From assembly GCA_001442925.1 (NCBI GenBank), contig LDXX01000004.1, positions 313,001 to 377,000 on the forward strand: a DNA stretch of 64,000 nucleotides, written 5' to 3'. Numbering within the stretch: position 1 is the first letter of the stretch; each line of letters begins with the position of its first letter. Position numbers and translations under genes: made by a program. Origin of the DNA: Candidatus Kryptonium thompsonii. Its GTDB lineage: Bacteria; Bacteroidota; Ignavibacteria; Kryptoniales; Kryptoniaceae. The notes under the pieces are model-generated. The model saw only the letters and a program-made list of their open reading frames with translations, was not told where the DNA came from and did not search any database. Below, one piece after another: positions 54,651 to 64,000 of the stretch.

Positions 54651-55532
54651 ATGCTTTCAAGCATGACAGGTTTTGGCAAGGCTGAGATTAAACAGGATGG
54701 AGTTTCTGTTTCTGTTGAAGTGAAAAGTTTAAATTCTCGTTTTCTTGAGGTTATTCCAAAAATTCCGAGGATTCTTCAATCAAGGGAGTTTGAAATCCGA
54801 GAGTTAATTCGCAGGAAAATCGCAAGAGGTAAGATTACGATTTTAATTGATCTTGAAATTGATCCAGCGTATTTAAGAACATTTGAAGTTAATTTTGACA
54901 TTGTAAATCACTTTGTGAAATTGCTTCGTGAGATCAAAAAGAAAGCTAAAGTGAAGGGCGAGATAAAGCTCGAACATCTTCTTATGTTTCGTGAAATTTT
55001 TGAGTCAGGTTTGACTAATGATATCTCAGACGAACATTGGGAAATTGTTAAAAGTGCGATTGATGAAGCGCTTGATAAACTTGTTGAGGCGAGAAAAAAG
55101 GAAGGACTTGAACTTTCAAAGGATATTGAGAACAGAATTAATTTGATTTCGGATCACCTTGAGAAAATTTTAACTCTTTCCGAGCAAAGTTTAAAAAACA
55201 AACAAAGCACTCTAAAGCAAAAGATTGAAAAAATTTTCGAAGATGTTGAATTTGACAAGAATCGTCTTGAGATGGAACTTGTCTTGCTTGCTGATAAACT
55301 TGATGTGACGGAGGAATGTGTCAGGTTAAAAAGTCATTTGAAGTTTTTCCTTGAGACATTAAAAAGTGATGAAGTTGCTGTTGGGCGAAGATTAAATTTT
55401 TTACTTCAGGAGATGCTCCGTGAGGCAACGACAATAGGTGCAAAGACGGAAGACGCTGAGATAACTTATCTTGTCATCGCTGTTAAGGAAGAAATTGAAA
55501 AAATCAGGGAGCAATTACAAAATATTGAATAA
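54651..55532 (+). CDS. YicC family endoribonuclease
   Basis: A 293-residue member of the YicC/YloC family, some members of which are ribonucleases acting on small RNAs. It has the N-terminal signature SMTGFGKAEIKQDGVSVSVEVKSLNSRFLEV (core MTGFG and SLNSRFLE) and the C-terminal GRRLNFLLQEMLREATTIGAKTED. It is usually found upstream of gmk, as here (19 nt gap), forming the run yicC - gmk - rpoZ. Confidence 0.92.
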   Translation: MLSSMTGFGKAEIKQDGVSVSVEVKSLNSRFLEVIPKIPRILQSREFEIRELIRRKIARGKITILIDLEIDPAYLRTFEVNFDIVNHFVKLLREIKKKAKVKGEIKLEHLLMFREIFESGLTNDISDEHWEIVKSAIDEALDKLVEARKKEGLELSKDIENRINLISDHLEKILTLSEQSLKNKQSTLKQKIEKIFEDVEFDKNRLEMELVLLADKLDVTEECVRLKSHLKFFLETLKSDEVAVGRRLNFLLQEMLREATTIGAKTEDAEITYLVIAVKEEIEKIREQLQNIE

Positions 55533-55551
55533 ATCTTAAAGCTTGTGAAAG

Positions 55552-56145
55552 ATGAACAGAGGTAAGTTAATAGTTGTTTCGGCGCCAAGTGGCTCTGGGA
55601 AAACAACGATTGCTAAAAAGATATTGGAAAAATTTCCTTTTATGAAATTTTCGGTTTCTGCCACTACAAGACCAAAACGAAATGGTGAGGTTGACGGAAA
55701 AGATTATTTCTTTTTGAGTCGGGAGGAATTTGAGAAAAAGATACAAAATGGTGAGCTTTTGGAGTGGGAGGAAATTTATGGAAATTACTATGGGACATTG
55801 AAAAGCGTCGTTGAGAGTGCGTTAAAAAATGGCGATATCTTGGTTTTTGATGTCGATGTAAATGGTGCAATCTCAATAAAAGAAAAATTCCCTGAAGATT
55901 CCGTTTTGATTTTCATTAAGCCCCCAAATATGGAAACGCTCAAAGAAAGATTAAAGCGGAGGAAGACTGAATCGGAAGAGCAAATTAAAAGAAGGCTTGA
56001 ACGAGTTCCGATGGAACTTGAAAAAGCTAAATATTTTGATTATATTTTTATCAATGATAACCTTGAAAGCACGGTAAAATCCGTTGTAAGAGCGATTTTT
56101 GATGAAATTGAGAAGTGGAAAGCTATTCAAAAACATGAATATTAA
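55552..56145 (+). CDS. gmk: Guanylate kinase
   Basis: A 197-residue enzyme phosphorylating GMP to GDP. It has the P-loop SAPSGSGKTTIAKKIL at residue 9, the GMP-binding SVSATTRPKRNGEVDGKDYFFLS near 35, GNYYGTL near 78 and DVDVNGAISIKEKF near 95. Length is typical. rpoZ follows after 24 nt. Confidence 0.97.
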   Translation: MNRGKLIVVSAPSGSGKTTIAKKILEKFPFMKFSVSATTRPKRNGEVDGKDYFFLSREEFEKKIQNGELLEWEEIYGNYYGTLKSVVESALKNGDILVFDVDVNGAISIKEKFPEDSVLIFIKPPNMETLKERLKRRKTESEEQIKRRLERVPMELEKAKYFDYIFINDNLESTVKSVVRAIFDEIEKWKAIQKHEY

Positions 56146-56169
56146 AAACAAAATGAAATAAACTTTGAG

Positions 56170-56517
56170 ATGGGGATCAAACCACTTGACTTAAAGAAGA
56201 TTCAGGAACTTGCTGGGAACACATATGAAGCAATTGTCATAATGGCGAAGAGAGCAAGACAGATAAATGACGAGAGGAAAATAATGTTCAATAAACGACT
56301 TGAAGAGATGAAAGCGCTCAAATCGCAACAGCAGAGTACACCGCCGGCAGAGGAGGAGAGCATTAAGTTGATTGATGAGGAACAAGTTTTGAGAGTACCT
56401 GTAGAACAACTTAAAATTGCGGAAGAGTTTGACCAGTTGCCAAAGCCGGTAGATGTTGCAATAGAAGAATACCTTAATGGAAAGCTTGTGTGGAATTATG
56501 AGAAAAGACGTTATTAA
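56170..56517 (+). CDS. rpoZ: RNA polymerase omega subunit
   Basis: A 115-residue omega subunit, which assists assembly of the beta-prime subunit. The conserved part is NTYEAIVIMAKRARQINDERK, equivalent to the Rpb6-like core, followed by a longer acidic/glutamine-rich region than in E. coli and an unusual C-terminus (VDVAIEEYLNGKLVWNYEKRRY in outline), seen in FCB-group omega proteins. The gmk-rpoZ neighbourhood supports it. Confidence 0.85.
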   Translation: MGIKPLDLKKIQELAGNTYEAIVIMAKRARQINDERKIMFNKRLEEMKALKSQQQSTPPAEEESIKLIDEEQVLRVPVEQLKIAEEFDQLPKPVDVAIEEYLNGKLVWNYEKRRY

Positions 56518-56520
56518 AGG

Positions 56521-57570
56521 ATGTTTAAGATTGAAAGGTTAAACTCCAGAAGACCAATACTTGAAGTAGTTGAAAATAATCCGTGGGAAAACAAGGTTGT
56601 TTTTAATCCCGCCTGTGTTCTTGTTGAAGATAGGGATGAAATAGGGGAAATAATTGAATCAATTAAACCCGATAAAGAGACTTTAACTGAAATTCAAAAA
56701 CATGATGCTATATGTTTCTTGATTTATAGAGCTCAAGGGAGAATGACGCAAAATTACGATTACAGACGTTCTTCCCTTGGGCTTGCTATTTTATCACCCG
56801 ATTTAAACCTTATCAAAAGATTTCCTTACCCAATTTTAAAGCCAGAGGAAAAGTTTGAAGACTTAGGGGTTGAAGATCCAAGAATTACAAAGGTTGGTGA
56901 TAGATACTACATGTTTTATACAGGGTATCAAAGTGGGAAAGAGAAAAACAAAATTAACATTTGTATAGCTGAGACTAAAGATTTTGTGCACTGGACAAAA
57001 CATGGAATTTTAAAGGGCAGGCTTAACGAGGTTGATAATAAAAACGCTGTCCTTTTCCCCGAAAAAATAAATGGGAAATTTGTTTTGCTACATCGACCGA
57101 TGGAAGGAGAGGGGGCAATGTTTATTCATTATGCGACGAGCGATAATATACTTGGGGAGTGGAATGATGAGGGTGTTTTGTTTGAGTCAATTTCAAGGTC
57201 TGGATTTATAAAAACATGGAATGGTGCTGGCGCTCCACCGTTGAAAGTCGGGGAGGGGAAATATGTGATGATTTACCATATTGGAAATTTAAAAATGGAC
57301 GGAACAAGGGAATATGATCTTGGCATTGCAGTTATAGATGAAGATAGAAATCGTTATATAAAGTTTGTTAAAAAATTTGAGCCATTCATGTGTCCTGAAA
57401 CTGAGTTTGAGACGAGAGGGGATCCAGAGCTTGGTGTAAATAATGTTTTGTTTATTTGTGGTTCGTATTTTTACAGTGATTATCTTTATTTTCCATATGC
57501 TGGAGCTGATAGTGTAATTCTTGGTGGAAGAATTTCAAAAGACGAAATTTTACGCTGGGCTTTAACATAA
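56521..57570 (+). CDS. GH130 family glycoside phosphorylase
   Basis: A 349-residue five-bladed beta-propeller protein of glycoside hydrolase family 130, whose members are mostly beta-1,4- or 1,2-mannoside phosphorylases. Typical segments are [56 protein letters not shown] (with the family acid Asp), [20 protein letters not shown] and [21 protein letters not shown]. There is no signal peptide, so it acts in the cytoplasm. It lies 3 nt after rpoZ and 23 nt before pta, an odd place for a sugar enzyme. The exact disaccharide substrate cannot be read from sequence. Confidence 0.88.
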   Translation: MFKIERLNSRRPILEVVENNPWENKVVFNPACVLVEDRDEIGEIIESIKPDKETLTEIQKHDAICFLIYRAQGRMTQNYDYRRSSLGLAILSPDLNLIKRFPYPILKPEEKFEDLGVEDPRITKVGDRYYMFYTGYQSGKEKNKINICIAETKDFVHWTKHGILKGRLNEVDNKNAVLFPEKINGKFVLLHRPMEGEGAMFIHYATSDNILGEWNDEGVLFESISRSGFIKTWNGAGAPPLKVGEGKYVMIYHIGNLKMDGTREYDLGIAVIDEDRNRYIKFVKKFEPFMCPETEFETRGDPELGVNNVLFICGSYFYSDYLYFPYAGADSVILGGRISKDEILRWALT

Positions 57571-57593
57571 AAAAATTTAATGGAACAAAGCAC

Positions 57594-58577
57594 ATGGCAA
57601 TTGGAATAACTTTTCTGGAAAAAATCAAAGAAAAAGCGAAACAACTTAAAAAGCACATTGTCCTGCCTGATGCACTTGATGAAAGAACCTTGAAAGCTGC
57701 AAGGATTATTACCGATGAGAAAATCGCAAATGTAACTTTAATCGGTGATGAAGAGAAAATTTATTCTCTTGCGGAAAAGATCAATGTTGACTTATCAGGT
57801 ATAAGAATTGTAAACCCACTGCGTTCGGAAAAATTAAGCGATTTCGCTCATATATTTTACAATTTAAGAAAGCATAAAGGGATTAGCTTTGAAGAAGCGA
57901 AAGAAACGATGAAAAACCCGTTGTTCTTTGGTGCGATGATGGTAAGGGAGGGATTGGCGGATGGAAGCGTCGCTGGTTCGATTTCAACAACTGCTGATGT
58001 TTTGAGGGCTGGAATTCAAGTTGTTGGGTTGATGGATGGGATTTCAATTGCTTCAAGTTTCTTTTTGATTGTTTTCCCAAACAAGGTTTATTCATTTGCT
58101 GATTGTGCAGTTGTTCCAGATCCGACAGCGGAGCAATTGGCTGATATTGCTATTTCAACAGCAATAAATCATAAAAAGCTCACTGAAGAGGAGCCCTATG
58201 TTGCAATGCTTTCATTTTCAACGAAGGGAAGTGCAAAACATGAGATGGTAGATAAAGTTGTTCAAGCAACGCAAATAGCAAAGAGCAAAAAGCCCGATTT
58301 GATAATTGACGGTGAGCTTCAACTTGATGCTGCAATCGTTCCTGAAGTCGCAAGAAGGAAAGCACCAGATAGTCCTATTCAAGGCAATGCAAATGTGTTA
58401 ATTTTCCCAAATCTTGATGCTGGGAATATTGGATATAAGATGGCTCAAAGGATGGCTGGAGCGGAGGCGCTTGGTCCAATCGTTCAGGGGTTGAAGAAAC
58501 CATGTTTTGATCTTTCGAGAGGTTGTAGCGTTGAAGACATTGTTAATGTTGTCGCTATAAATTGTGTTATGGGTTAG
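57594..58577 (+). CDS. pta: Phosphate acetyltransferase
   Basis: A 327-residue short-form Pta interconverting acetyl-CoA and acetyl phosphate. It has [73 protein letters not shown] and the C-terminal [22 protein letters not shown]. Length fits the catalytic domain without the N-terminal regulatory domain of E. coli Pta. No ackA is adjacent. Phosphate butyryltransferase is a weaker alternative. Confidence 0.92.
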   Translation: MAIGITFLEKIKEKAKQLKKHIVLPDALDERTLKAARIITDEKIANVTLIGDEEKIYSLAEKINVDLSGIRIVNPLRSEKLSDFAHIFYNLRKHKGISFEEAKETMKNPLFFGAMMVREGLADGSVAGSISTTADVLRAGIQVVGLMDGISIASSFFLIVFPNKVYSFADCAVVPDPTAEQLADIAISTAINHKKLTEEEPYVAMLSFSTKGSAKHEMVDKVVQATQIAKSKKPDLIIDGELQLDAAIVPEVARRKAPDSPIQGNANVLIFPNLDAGNIGYKMAQRMAGAEALGPIVQGLKKPCFDLSRGCSVEDIVNVVAINCVMG

Positions 58578-58606
58578 CACATCGAAATGTAAAGTTTTTC
58601 AGTTAT

Positions 58607-58635
58607 TTGCAAAAATTTTTCTCGGTTTTTATATT
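58607..58635 (+). promoter_or_regulatory. Promoter of tRNA-Leu(CAA)
   Basis: TTGCAA at 58607-58612, a 17 bp spacer and TATATT at 58630-58635, 11 bp before the tRNA. Confidence 0.65.
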
Positions 58636-58646
58636 TTAAATGCAAA

Positions 58647-58735
<89 letters not shown>

Positions 58736-58789
58736 TTCTTATTTTTTATTTTTTAAAATCCCTTGATTGGCAAATTAAAACGATTAAAA

Positions 58790-59455
58790 ATGGAAACCCT
58801 TTATTTAATCCCAATTCTTCTCTTCAGCGTTGTCGTCCATGAAGTAATGCATGGTTATGTCGCGCTGAAATGTGGTGATCCAACCGCAAAGTATGCAGGG
58901 CGGTTGACATTAAATCCAATTCCACATATTGACCCTGTGGGTTCAATTCTCGTGCCTTTGTTTTCGATTCTTGTTGCGGGGCGTGTTTTTATCGCATGGG
59001 CTAAACCTGTTCCTGTTAACCCGTTGAATTTTAAAAATTATAAGAGGGATTCTATTCTCGTTTCAGGTGTTGGTCCTTTTTCAAATCTTTTTCTATCCCT
59101 TTGTTGTACTTTTGCCGTGATCATTCTTTTAAAGTTTGAGGGATTTTTTAACTCTTTTAATTCGGAGACAGTTAAACTTGCTTATGAATTTATTTTAAAG
59201 ATGTTTTACGGAGGAATTTATCTTAACATAATTCTTGGTGTCTTTAACTTAATCCCTGTTCCCCCGCTTGATGGTTCGCATATTCTTGCGTCAGTTTTAC
59301 CTGATAGAGTGAGTGAAAGCTACAGGCAGATCGGTTTCTTTGGAATTTTCATCGTAATATTTCTAATGCGTGTGCCTGTTTTTTCGCATATCTTCTTCTC
59401 AATAGTTCGGGCTATAGCAAAGCCGATGGAGTTTCTAATTCAAATTCTGGCTTGA
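58790..59455 (+). CDS. Site-2 protease family membrane metallopeptidase (M50)
   Basis: A 221-residue polytopic protein with the intramembrane protease motifs: HEVMH (zinc-binding HExxH) near residue 18 and NLIPVPPLDGSH (the NPDG-like third ligand segment) near 155. About five hydrophobic spans are visible. It belongs to the short YwhC-like group without PDZ domain, whose substrates are mostly unknown. ATG 58790 is chosen over TTG 58763. A terminator follows. Confidence 0.9.
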   Translation: METLYLIPILLFSVVVHEVMHGYVALKCGDPTAKYAGRLTLNPIPHIDPVGSILVPLFSILVAGRVFIAWAKPVPVNPLNFKNYKRDSILVSGVGPFSNLFLSLCCTFAVIILLKFEGFFNSFNSETVKLAYEFILKMFYGGIYLNIILGVFNLIPVPPLDGSHILASVLPDRVSESYRQIGFFGIFIVIFLMRVPVFSHIFFSIVRAIAKPMEFLIQILA

Positions 59456-59486
59456 TAATTTACAGAAGTTTTATTTAAGTGAAGGT

Positions 59487-59512
59487 AAGGGCGGTTTTAA
59501 ACCGCCCTTTTT
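59487..59512. terminator. Bidirectional terminator
   Basis: AAGGGCGGTTT and AAACCGCCCTT form a nearly perfect palindrome with T-runs after it on the plus strand and a T-containing tail on the minus strand. It serves the site-2 protease gene and the converging nupC-like gene. Confidence 0.8.
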
Positions 59513-59518
59513 GTTAAG

Positions 59519-60874
59519 TTAGCCCACAAGAACTCCTGCGATAGTTGCTGTCATTAAGTTAGCAAGTGTTCCACCCAAAACAGCTCTTAATCCGAGTCGT
59601 GCCAAATCAGCTCTTCTATTTGGAGCCATTGGACTTATTCCACCAATTTGAATTGCAATTGATGAGAAATTAGCGAAACCACAAAGTGCAAACGTTGTCA
59701 TCGTGATGGTTTTTTCTAAAACAATTTTATTTTGGGCTATTAGTTCAGAAAATTTCAAATATGCGACAAATTCATTTAGAACTATCTTTGTCCCCAGTAA
59801 ACTTCCAAAATTAAGCGCATCACTCCAAGGGATTCCAATTGCCACACCAAGGTATTGAAGTATAAGGCCGAAGATGAGCTCCAGTTTAAGGGGAGAGCCA
59901 AATTTTTTTATAAGGAAATCGTTAAGTCCACCAATTGTTCCAATTTTTTCAAGACCCCAGTTTGTCATAGCTATAAGAGCGATGAAAGCAATTAACATTG
60001 CGCCGACATTTAAGGCGAGATGTAAGCCATTTGATGCTCCTTCAGCAGCTGCTTCTATAACATTTTGTGCTGTCTTTTCAACTTTCACTTTTACAGTTCC
60101 TTTTGTCACTGGTTCCCCAGTTTCGGGGATCATAATTTTCGCCATCACGAGTGCAGCTGGTGCAGCCATGACGCTTGCTCCAAGAAGTTGCTCGGCAAAT
60201 TTCACTTGCGCAGTCATTATGTCAAGGTTATGTGCTTGAGCAAAGGAATAACCGAGCATTTGAACATAAGCAGCCATAACTCCGCCTGCTATTGTAGCCA
60301 TTCCGCCAACCATCACTGCGAGAAGTTCCGAGATCGTCATCATCGCTATGAATGGTCTAACCATCAATGGTGCTTCAGTTTGACCGACAAATATATTTGC
60401 GGTGCATGATAAACTTTCAGCTCCGCTTGTCCCCATAAGTCGAAGCATGATCCAAGCCATCGCTTGAACAACTCTTTGCATAATTCCAAGGAAGTAGAGC
60501 ACGGACATCAAAGATGAAAAGAATATGATAGTTGGTAGAACTTGAAAGGCAAAGAAAAAACCAAGTGAATTGTTTTGTCCTGGACTGATTGCTAAATCTC
60601 CAAAGACAAATTTTGCTCCTTCAATTGTAAAGCCAAGTATGATAACGAAAGCTTTGCTTATCCACTCAAACAAAATTTTGGGCCAGCCAAGTGGTGCCCA
60701 TAAATTAGCAAGTTCACGACCCTTCAAAATAAAAACAGCAAAAATGATTTGAATTAAAAGTCCTGAAATAACAAGTCGCCAGTTAACCCTTTTTTTATTG
60801 TTTGAGACAAGGAAAGCTATTCCTACTATGACCACCATCCCCAATAGACCATTGAGAAAGGAAAGTAGCTTCAT
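59519..60874 (-). CDS. Concentrative nucleoside transporter (NupC/CNT family)
   Basis: A 451-residue, multi-span CNT transporter importing nucleosides with Na+ or H+. It shows the family core segments GQTEAPLMVRPFIAMMTISELLAVMVGGMATIAGGVMAAYV (outline; key motif GQTEAPL), the C-terminal NEFVAYL and TFALCGFANFSSIAIQIGGISPMAP (key motif CGFANFSS). It is last in the minus-strand group cdd - tdk - nupC, 22 nt after tdk, forming a pyrimidine nucleoside salvage unit. Confidence 0.93.
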   Translation of the reverse strand: MKLLSFLNGLLGMVVIVGIAFLVSNNKKRVNWRLVISGLLIQIIFAVFILKGRELANLWAPLGWPKILFEWISKAFVIILGFTIEGAKFVFGDLAISPGQNNSLGFFFAFQVLPTIIFFSSLMSVLYFLGIMQRVVQAMAWIMLRLMGTSGAESLSCTANIFVGQTEAPLMVRPFIAMMTISELLAVMVGGMATIAGGVMAAYVQMLGYSFAQAHNLDIMTAQVKFAEQLLGASVMAAPAALVMAKIMIPETGEPVTKGTVKVKVEKTAQNVIEAAAEGASNGLHLALNVGAMLIAFIALIAMTNWGLEKIGTIGGLNDFLIKKFGSPLKLELIFGLILQYLGVAIGIPWSDALNFGSLLGTKIVLNEFVAYLKFSELIAQNKIVLEKTITMTTFALCGFANFSSIAIQIGGISPMAPNRRADLARLGLRAVLGGTLANLMTATIAGVLVG

Positions 60875-60896
60875 TAGATGTTTTCTCCGTTAGTTT

Positions 60897-61481
60897 TTAT
60901 TCCTCAGGGGGTTCAAAACATTTTCTACACCTTGCTTCATAAATATCGGATGCCCCAACGACTATTCTTTCACCAGCTTTTATTTTCCTTTGAGTTTTGC
61001 TTGCTGGATTGCCGCATACAACACAAATAGCGTGCGTCTTTGTTATGTATTCCGCTATAGCGAGAAGTTGTGGCATCGGCTCAAAAGGTTTTCCTCTGTA
61101 ATCTTGATCAAGCCCAGCGACGATTACCCTTTTACCTTCGTTGGCAAGTTGTTCACATACATCAACTAAATCCATGTCAAAGAATTGAGCTTCATCGATC
61201 CCAACAACTTGTGCATCTTTTGCAAGTTCAAGGATTTGTTTTGCGTTATCAACCACCATTGATGGAATTGATATATCACTGTGCGAAACGATTCTGTCGA
61301 TGCTATACCTTGTATCAATTCTTGGTTTGAACACAGCTACTTTTAGCTTAGCAATTTGAGCTCTGCGTATTCTTCTTATTAATTCCTCTGTTTTACCGCT
61401 GAACATACTTCCAGCTATAACTTCTATCCAGCCTGTTCCCTTTGAACCTTGTGGGACTTTTTCAAACTCTGTGATGTCCAT
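60897..61481 (-). CDS. tdk: Thymidine kinase
   Basis: A 194-residue type II thymidine kinase that salvages thymidine (and deoxyuridine). It has the P-loop [18 protein letters not shown] near residue 25, the Walker B DEAQFFD near 97, and a zinc site from CVVCG near 155 and CRKC near the C-terminus. Length is normal. Its start overlaps the end of cdd by 20 nt. Confidence 0.96.
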   Translation of the reverse strand: MDITEFEKVPQGSKGTGWIEVIAGSMFSGKTEELIRRIRRAQIAKLKVAVFKPRIDTRYSIDRIVSHSDISIPSMVVDNAKQILELAKDAQVVGIDEAQFFDMDLVDVCEQLANEGKRVIVAGLDQDYRGKPFEPMPQLLAIAEYITKTHAICVVCGNPASKTQRKIKAGERIVVGASDIYEARCRKCFEPPEE

Positions 61482-61893
61482 GAATTATTCCCCCTTTTGT
61501 TTTAAGGTCTTTTGAGCTGAAGGGTAATGGAAGTAATTCTTTCAATTTTAGGATTTTTTTCCTTCCTTTTGAATTCGTTAAGATAACCTCAAGTTCTTCG
61601 CCAGCTAAATCCATCAACACCTGCCTACATGCGCCACAAGGTGATGTATAATTTTTTGCGTCCGAGACAATTGCGATTGATTTGAATTTTCTTTTTCCAG
61701 TTGAATAAGCTTTAAAAATTGCCACTCTTTCGGCACAGATGGTCAATGAATATGAGCTATTCTCAATATTGCAACCCGTAAAAACTTCCCCATCGTCGGT
61801 TAAGATAGCTGCTCCGACTTTAAATTTTGAATACGGAGCGTAAGCAAATTCTTTTGCTTTGAGGGCAAGTTTAACCAATTCATCATGTTTCAT
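61462..61893 (-). CDS. cdd: Cytidine deaminase
   Basis: A 143-residue zinc deaminase converting cytidine to uridine. The zinc motifs are CAERVAIF near residue 55 and [12 protein letters not shown] near 88, with [14 protein letters not shown] near the N-terminus. The start at 61893 ([17 protein letters not shown]) matches the family; an open frame to 61965 adds 24 residues without similarity. First gene of the salvage operon with tdk and the nucleoside transporter. Confidence 0.95.
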   Translation of the reverse strand: MKHDELVKLALKAKEFAYAPYSKFKVGAAILTDDGEVFTGCNIENSSYSLTICAERVAIFKAYSTGKRKFKSIAIVSDAKNYTSPCGACRQVLMDLAGEELEVILTNSKGRKKILKLKELLPLPFSSKDLKTKGGIIHGHHRV

Positions 61894-62045
61894 CAAAATT
61901 CTCTGTTTAATTTTGGATACAGGTAAAAATATATTCAAAGTTGCCGATAAAATCAATTTGGTCATGCTTGGGGTTGTCTTCAGAATGCAAAAACTTTTTA
62001 GTATATTTGCAAGGAGAAAAGTAAAAAGAAAAGTTTAGTAGAACA

Positions 62046-63173
62046 ATGAACATAGGGATACCTAAAGAAAGCAGGGACGCTCAAAAAATCCTTGAAAGAA
62101 GAGTCGCTCTTACACCAGCGGGAGTAAAAGCACTTGTCGACCGAGGGCATGAGGTTTATGTGGAGACATCTGCGGGGGAATATAGTGGTTTTAGCGATAT
62201 TGAATATGAAAAGATGGGAGGAAAGATTGTTTTTTCACGCGAGGAAGTTTATAAAAGATCGCAAATGATAGTCAAAGTTTCACGACCGATGGAGGAGGAC
62301 TACGATTATTTATGCGAAGGTCATATTTTGTTTGGTTTTCTTCATCTTGCTGTTGCACCGAAAAGGTTTATTGAAATTTTGCTTGAAAGAAATATCACTG
62401 CAATAGGATATGAGATAATTGAACTTCCCGACGGGCGCCTTCCTATACTTCAGGCGATGAGTGAAATTGCAGGACAAATGGCAATTGTAGTTGCGGCAAG
62501 ATACCTGCAAAACGAAGATGGAGGTCGGGGTATCATTTTGGGTGGAATTCCGGGTGTTCCCCCTGCAACCGTTGTAATACTTGGTGCTGGCGTCGTTGGG
62601 CAAAATGCGATAAGAGCAGCTCTCGGACTTGGAGCACATGTCATGGTCCTTGATAATAACATCGATAAACTGAGGGAAGTTGAGAAGTTGTTTGACAAGA
62701 GAGTTGAAACTGCGATCGCAAGTGTTTATAATATTGAAAAAGCAGTTCAGTTTGCGGATGTATTAATAGGTGCTGTTTTAATTCATGGTGCGTTAACCCC
62801 TAAACTTGTAACGGAGGAAATGGTTAAAAAGATGAAGCCAGGATCTGTAATAATTGATGTTTCAATAGACCAAGGTGGTTGCGTTGAAACCAGTAGACCT
62901 ACGACGATTGCAAATCCTGTTTTTGTAAAACATGGTGTAATCCATTATTGTGTCCCGAATATGGCATCAAATGTTGCAAGAACGGCAACCCATGCGCTTA
63001 CCAATGTGAGTTTACCTTATATACTTGAAATTGCTGAAAGGGGCTTCCCGCAGGTAGCCAAGGAAAATCCCTACTTTAGTAAAGGTGTTTACACACATGC
63101 TGGCTATTGCACTAATAAAAATATAGCGGAAATTTTCAACCTTAAATATAAAAAAATTGAAGAACTGTTATGA
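62046..63173 (+). CDS. ald: Alanine dehydrogenase
   Basis: A 375-residue NAD-dependent enzyme interconverting alanine and pyruvate plus ammonia. It starts IGIPKESRD, has RVALTPAGVKALVDRGHEVYVE, the Rossmann loop VVILGAGVVGQNAIRAALGLGAHV near residue 178, and the catalytic-region VSIDQGGCVETSRPTT and VPNMASNVARTATHAL. Length matches the family. It overlaps the next gene by 4 nt. Confidence 0.95.
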   Translation: MNIGIPKESRDAQKILERRVALTPAGVKALVDRGHEVYVETSAGEYSGFSDIEYEKMGGKIVFSREEVYKRSQMIVKVSRPMEEDYDYLCEGHILFGFLHLAVAPKRFIEILLERNITAIGYEIIELPDGRLPILQAMSEIAGQMAIVVAARYLQNEDGGRGIILGGIPGVPPATVVILGAGVVGQNAIRAALGLGAHVMVLDNNIDKLREVEKLFDKRVETAIASVYNIEKAVQFADVLIGAVLIHGALTPKLVTEEMVKKMKPGSVIIDVSIDQGGCVETSRPTTIANPVFVKHGVIHYCVPNMASNVARTATHALTNVSLPYILEIAERGFPQVAKENPYFSKGVYTHAGYCTNKNIAEIFNLKYKKIEELL

Positions 63174-64000
63174 GCTGGACAAAGCACTTTAAAGAAAGAA
63201 TTGTTACCGCTGAAGAAGCAGTAAAAGTTATAAAATCCGGAGACAAAGTCTGGGTTCATCCCGGATGTGCTACCCCGGAACCTTTGTTAAAAGCACTTGT
63301 TGCAAGAAAAGATGAACTTGAAAATGTTGAAATAGCACATATTTTAACGTTTGGCGAAGCTCCCTATGTAAACCCTGAAATGCAAGGACATTTTAAACAC
63401 CGTGCATTCTTCACTGGTCCAAATGTCAGGGATGCTGTAAATGACGGTAGAGCTGAATTTGTCCCAATTTTCCTTTCTGAAATACCAAAATTATTTTATA
63501 GTGGAGAGTATAAGATTGATGTTGCGTTGATAACTGTTTCTCCGCCTGATGAATATGGTTTTTGCAGTTTCGGTGTTGGTGTTGAATGTACCAAAGCAGC
63601 CGCTGAAACAGCGAGGATTGTCATCGCTGAAGTGAATTCCAATATGCCGAGAGCACTTGGTGATAGTTTCATCCATGTCAGCAAAATTCATTATTTTGTC
63701 GAATCTGATCGACCACTTTTTGAACTTCCGAAGGAAGAGATAACAGATCTTCACAGAAAGATTGCTGGTTATATTGCTGAATTGATTGAGGATGGTTCAA
63801 CTTTGCAGATGGGAATAGGCGGTATTCCAGATGCAGTTTTACTTTTCATGAGGGATAAAAAAGATCTTGGAATTCATACGGAAATGTTCAGCGATGGTTT
63901 GCTTCCACTTATAGAATCTGGCGTGGTGAACAATGAGAAAAAAACTTTACATAGAGGAAAAGTTATAGCGAGCTTTGTTCTTGGTACTAAGAAACTTTTT
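63170..64000 (+). CDS. Acetyl-CoA hydrolase/CoA-transferase family protein (cut by window end)
   Basis: The first 277 residues of a protein of the acetyl-CoA hydrolase/4-hydroxybutyrate CoA-transferase family, open to the window edge. It begins MSWTKHFKERIVTAEEAVKVI, then GDKVWVHPGCATPEPLLKAL, VALITVSPPDEYGFCSFGVGVE and TLQMGIGGIPDAVLLFM. The family usually has 430-550 residues. The ATG overlaps the ald stop (ATGA), so the two are co-translated; an operon with alanine dehydrogenase suggests fermentation or amino acid catabolism (inference). The acyl-CoA substrate is undetermined. Confidence 0.88.
   Translation, partial: MSWTKHFKERIVTAEEAVKVIKSGDKVWVHPGCATPEPLLKALVARKDELENVEIAHILTFGEAPYVNPEMQGHFKHRAFFTGPNVRDAVNDGRAEFVPIFLSEIPKLFYSGEYKIDVALITVSPPDEYGFCSFGVGVECTKAAAETARIVIAEVNSNMPRALGDSFIHVSKIHYFVESDRPLFELPKEEITDLHRKIAGYIAELIEDGSTLQMGIGGIPDAVLLFMRDKKDLGIHTEMFSDGLLPLIESGVVNNEKKTLHRGKVIASFVLGTKKLF

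Noticed and set aside
61982-62005. Bacteroidetes-type -7 box (TATATTTG) upstream of ald
   Set aside because: The -7-like sequence is present, but no TTTG -33 box lies at the proper distance, and the other promoters in the window are of sigma70 type.

Overview
The window is about 64 kb of AT-rich, densely packed bacterial chromosome with no gene-free stretch longer than about 300 bases. I see no insertion sequence, prophage, CRISPR array, rRNA operon or plasmid function. The gene content points to a diderm bacterium of the Fibrobacteres-Chlorobi-Bacteroidetes group: a TonB-dependent receptor with an N-terminal carboxypeptidase-regulatory-like domain, a MurE with the DNPR motif typical of meso-diaminopimelate enzymes, a division PBP with a C-terminal PASTA domain, and the order pheT - zapA - 6S RNA - rny. 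Ignavibacteria or Kryptonia-like relatives are a reasonable guess, but this is inference. Promoters read by eye are sigma70-like (TTGnnn - 17 bp - TATAtT), not the classical Bacteroidetes type.

Layout. 1-4242: end of murQ, mfd, and a convergent LexA-like repressor that lacks every self-cleavage residue. 4390-21213: a full division and cell-wall (dcw) cluster of fifteen genes on the plus strand (mraZ, rsmH, ftsL, ftsI, murE, murF, mraY, murD, ftsW, murG, murC, murB, ftsQ, ftsA, ftsZ). It is headed by a promoter and three MraZ-type operator repeats, and most genes overlap. 21217-26285: a pterin dehydratase, tRNA-Leu(GAG), a TonB-dependent receptor, a lipoprotein and malate dehydrogenase. 26320-27392: rplU - coiled-coil gene - rpmA (minus strand). 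27538-31297: der, then dtd, prmC and a Mut7-C protein (minus), then a 2H phosphoesterase.

31369-42378: enolase, then the translation block thrS - membrane coiled-coil gene - infC - rpmI - rplT - (terminator/attenuator) - pheS - pheT, then a ZapB-like coiled-coil gene, zapA, 6S RNA and rny. 42459-47084: coaE, argD-like and class IV aminotransferases, tRNA-Lys (antisense), an NlpC/P60 peptidase and an HNH nuclease. 47088-53363 (minus): a heme operon transcribed hemX/ccsA-like - hemA - hemC - hemD - hemE - hemN. 53519-58577: prfB with its programmed +1 frameshift, yicC, gmk, rpoZ, a GH130 phosphorylase and pta. 58647-64000: tRNA-Leu(CAA), a site-2 protease, a nucleoside salvage group (cdd, tdk, nupC-like), ald, and an acetyl-CoA hydrolase/transferase cut by the window end.

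Most of the window is housekeeping. The points that stand out are an apparently non-cleavable LexA homologue with a candidate operator inside its own promoter, an infC gene that seems to start at AUA, a readable MraZ operator, and three small coiled-coil genes of unknown role placed inside conserved translation and division operons.
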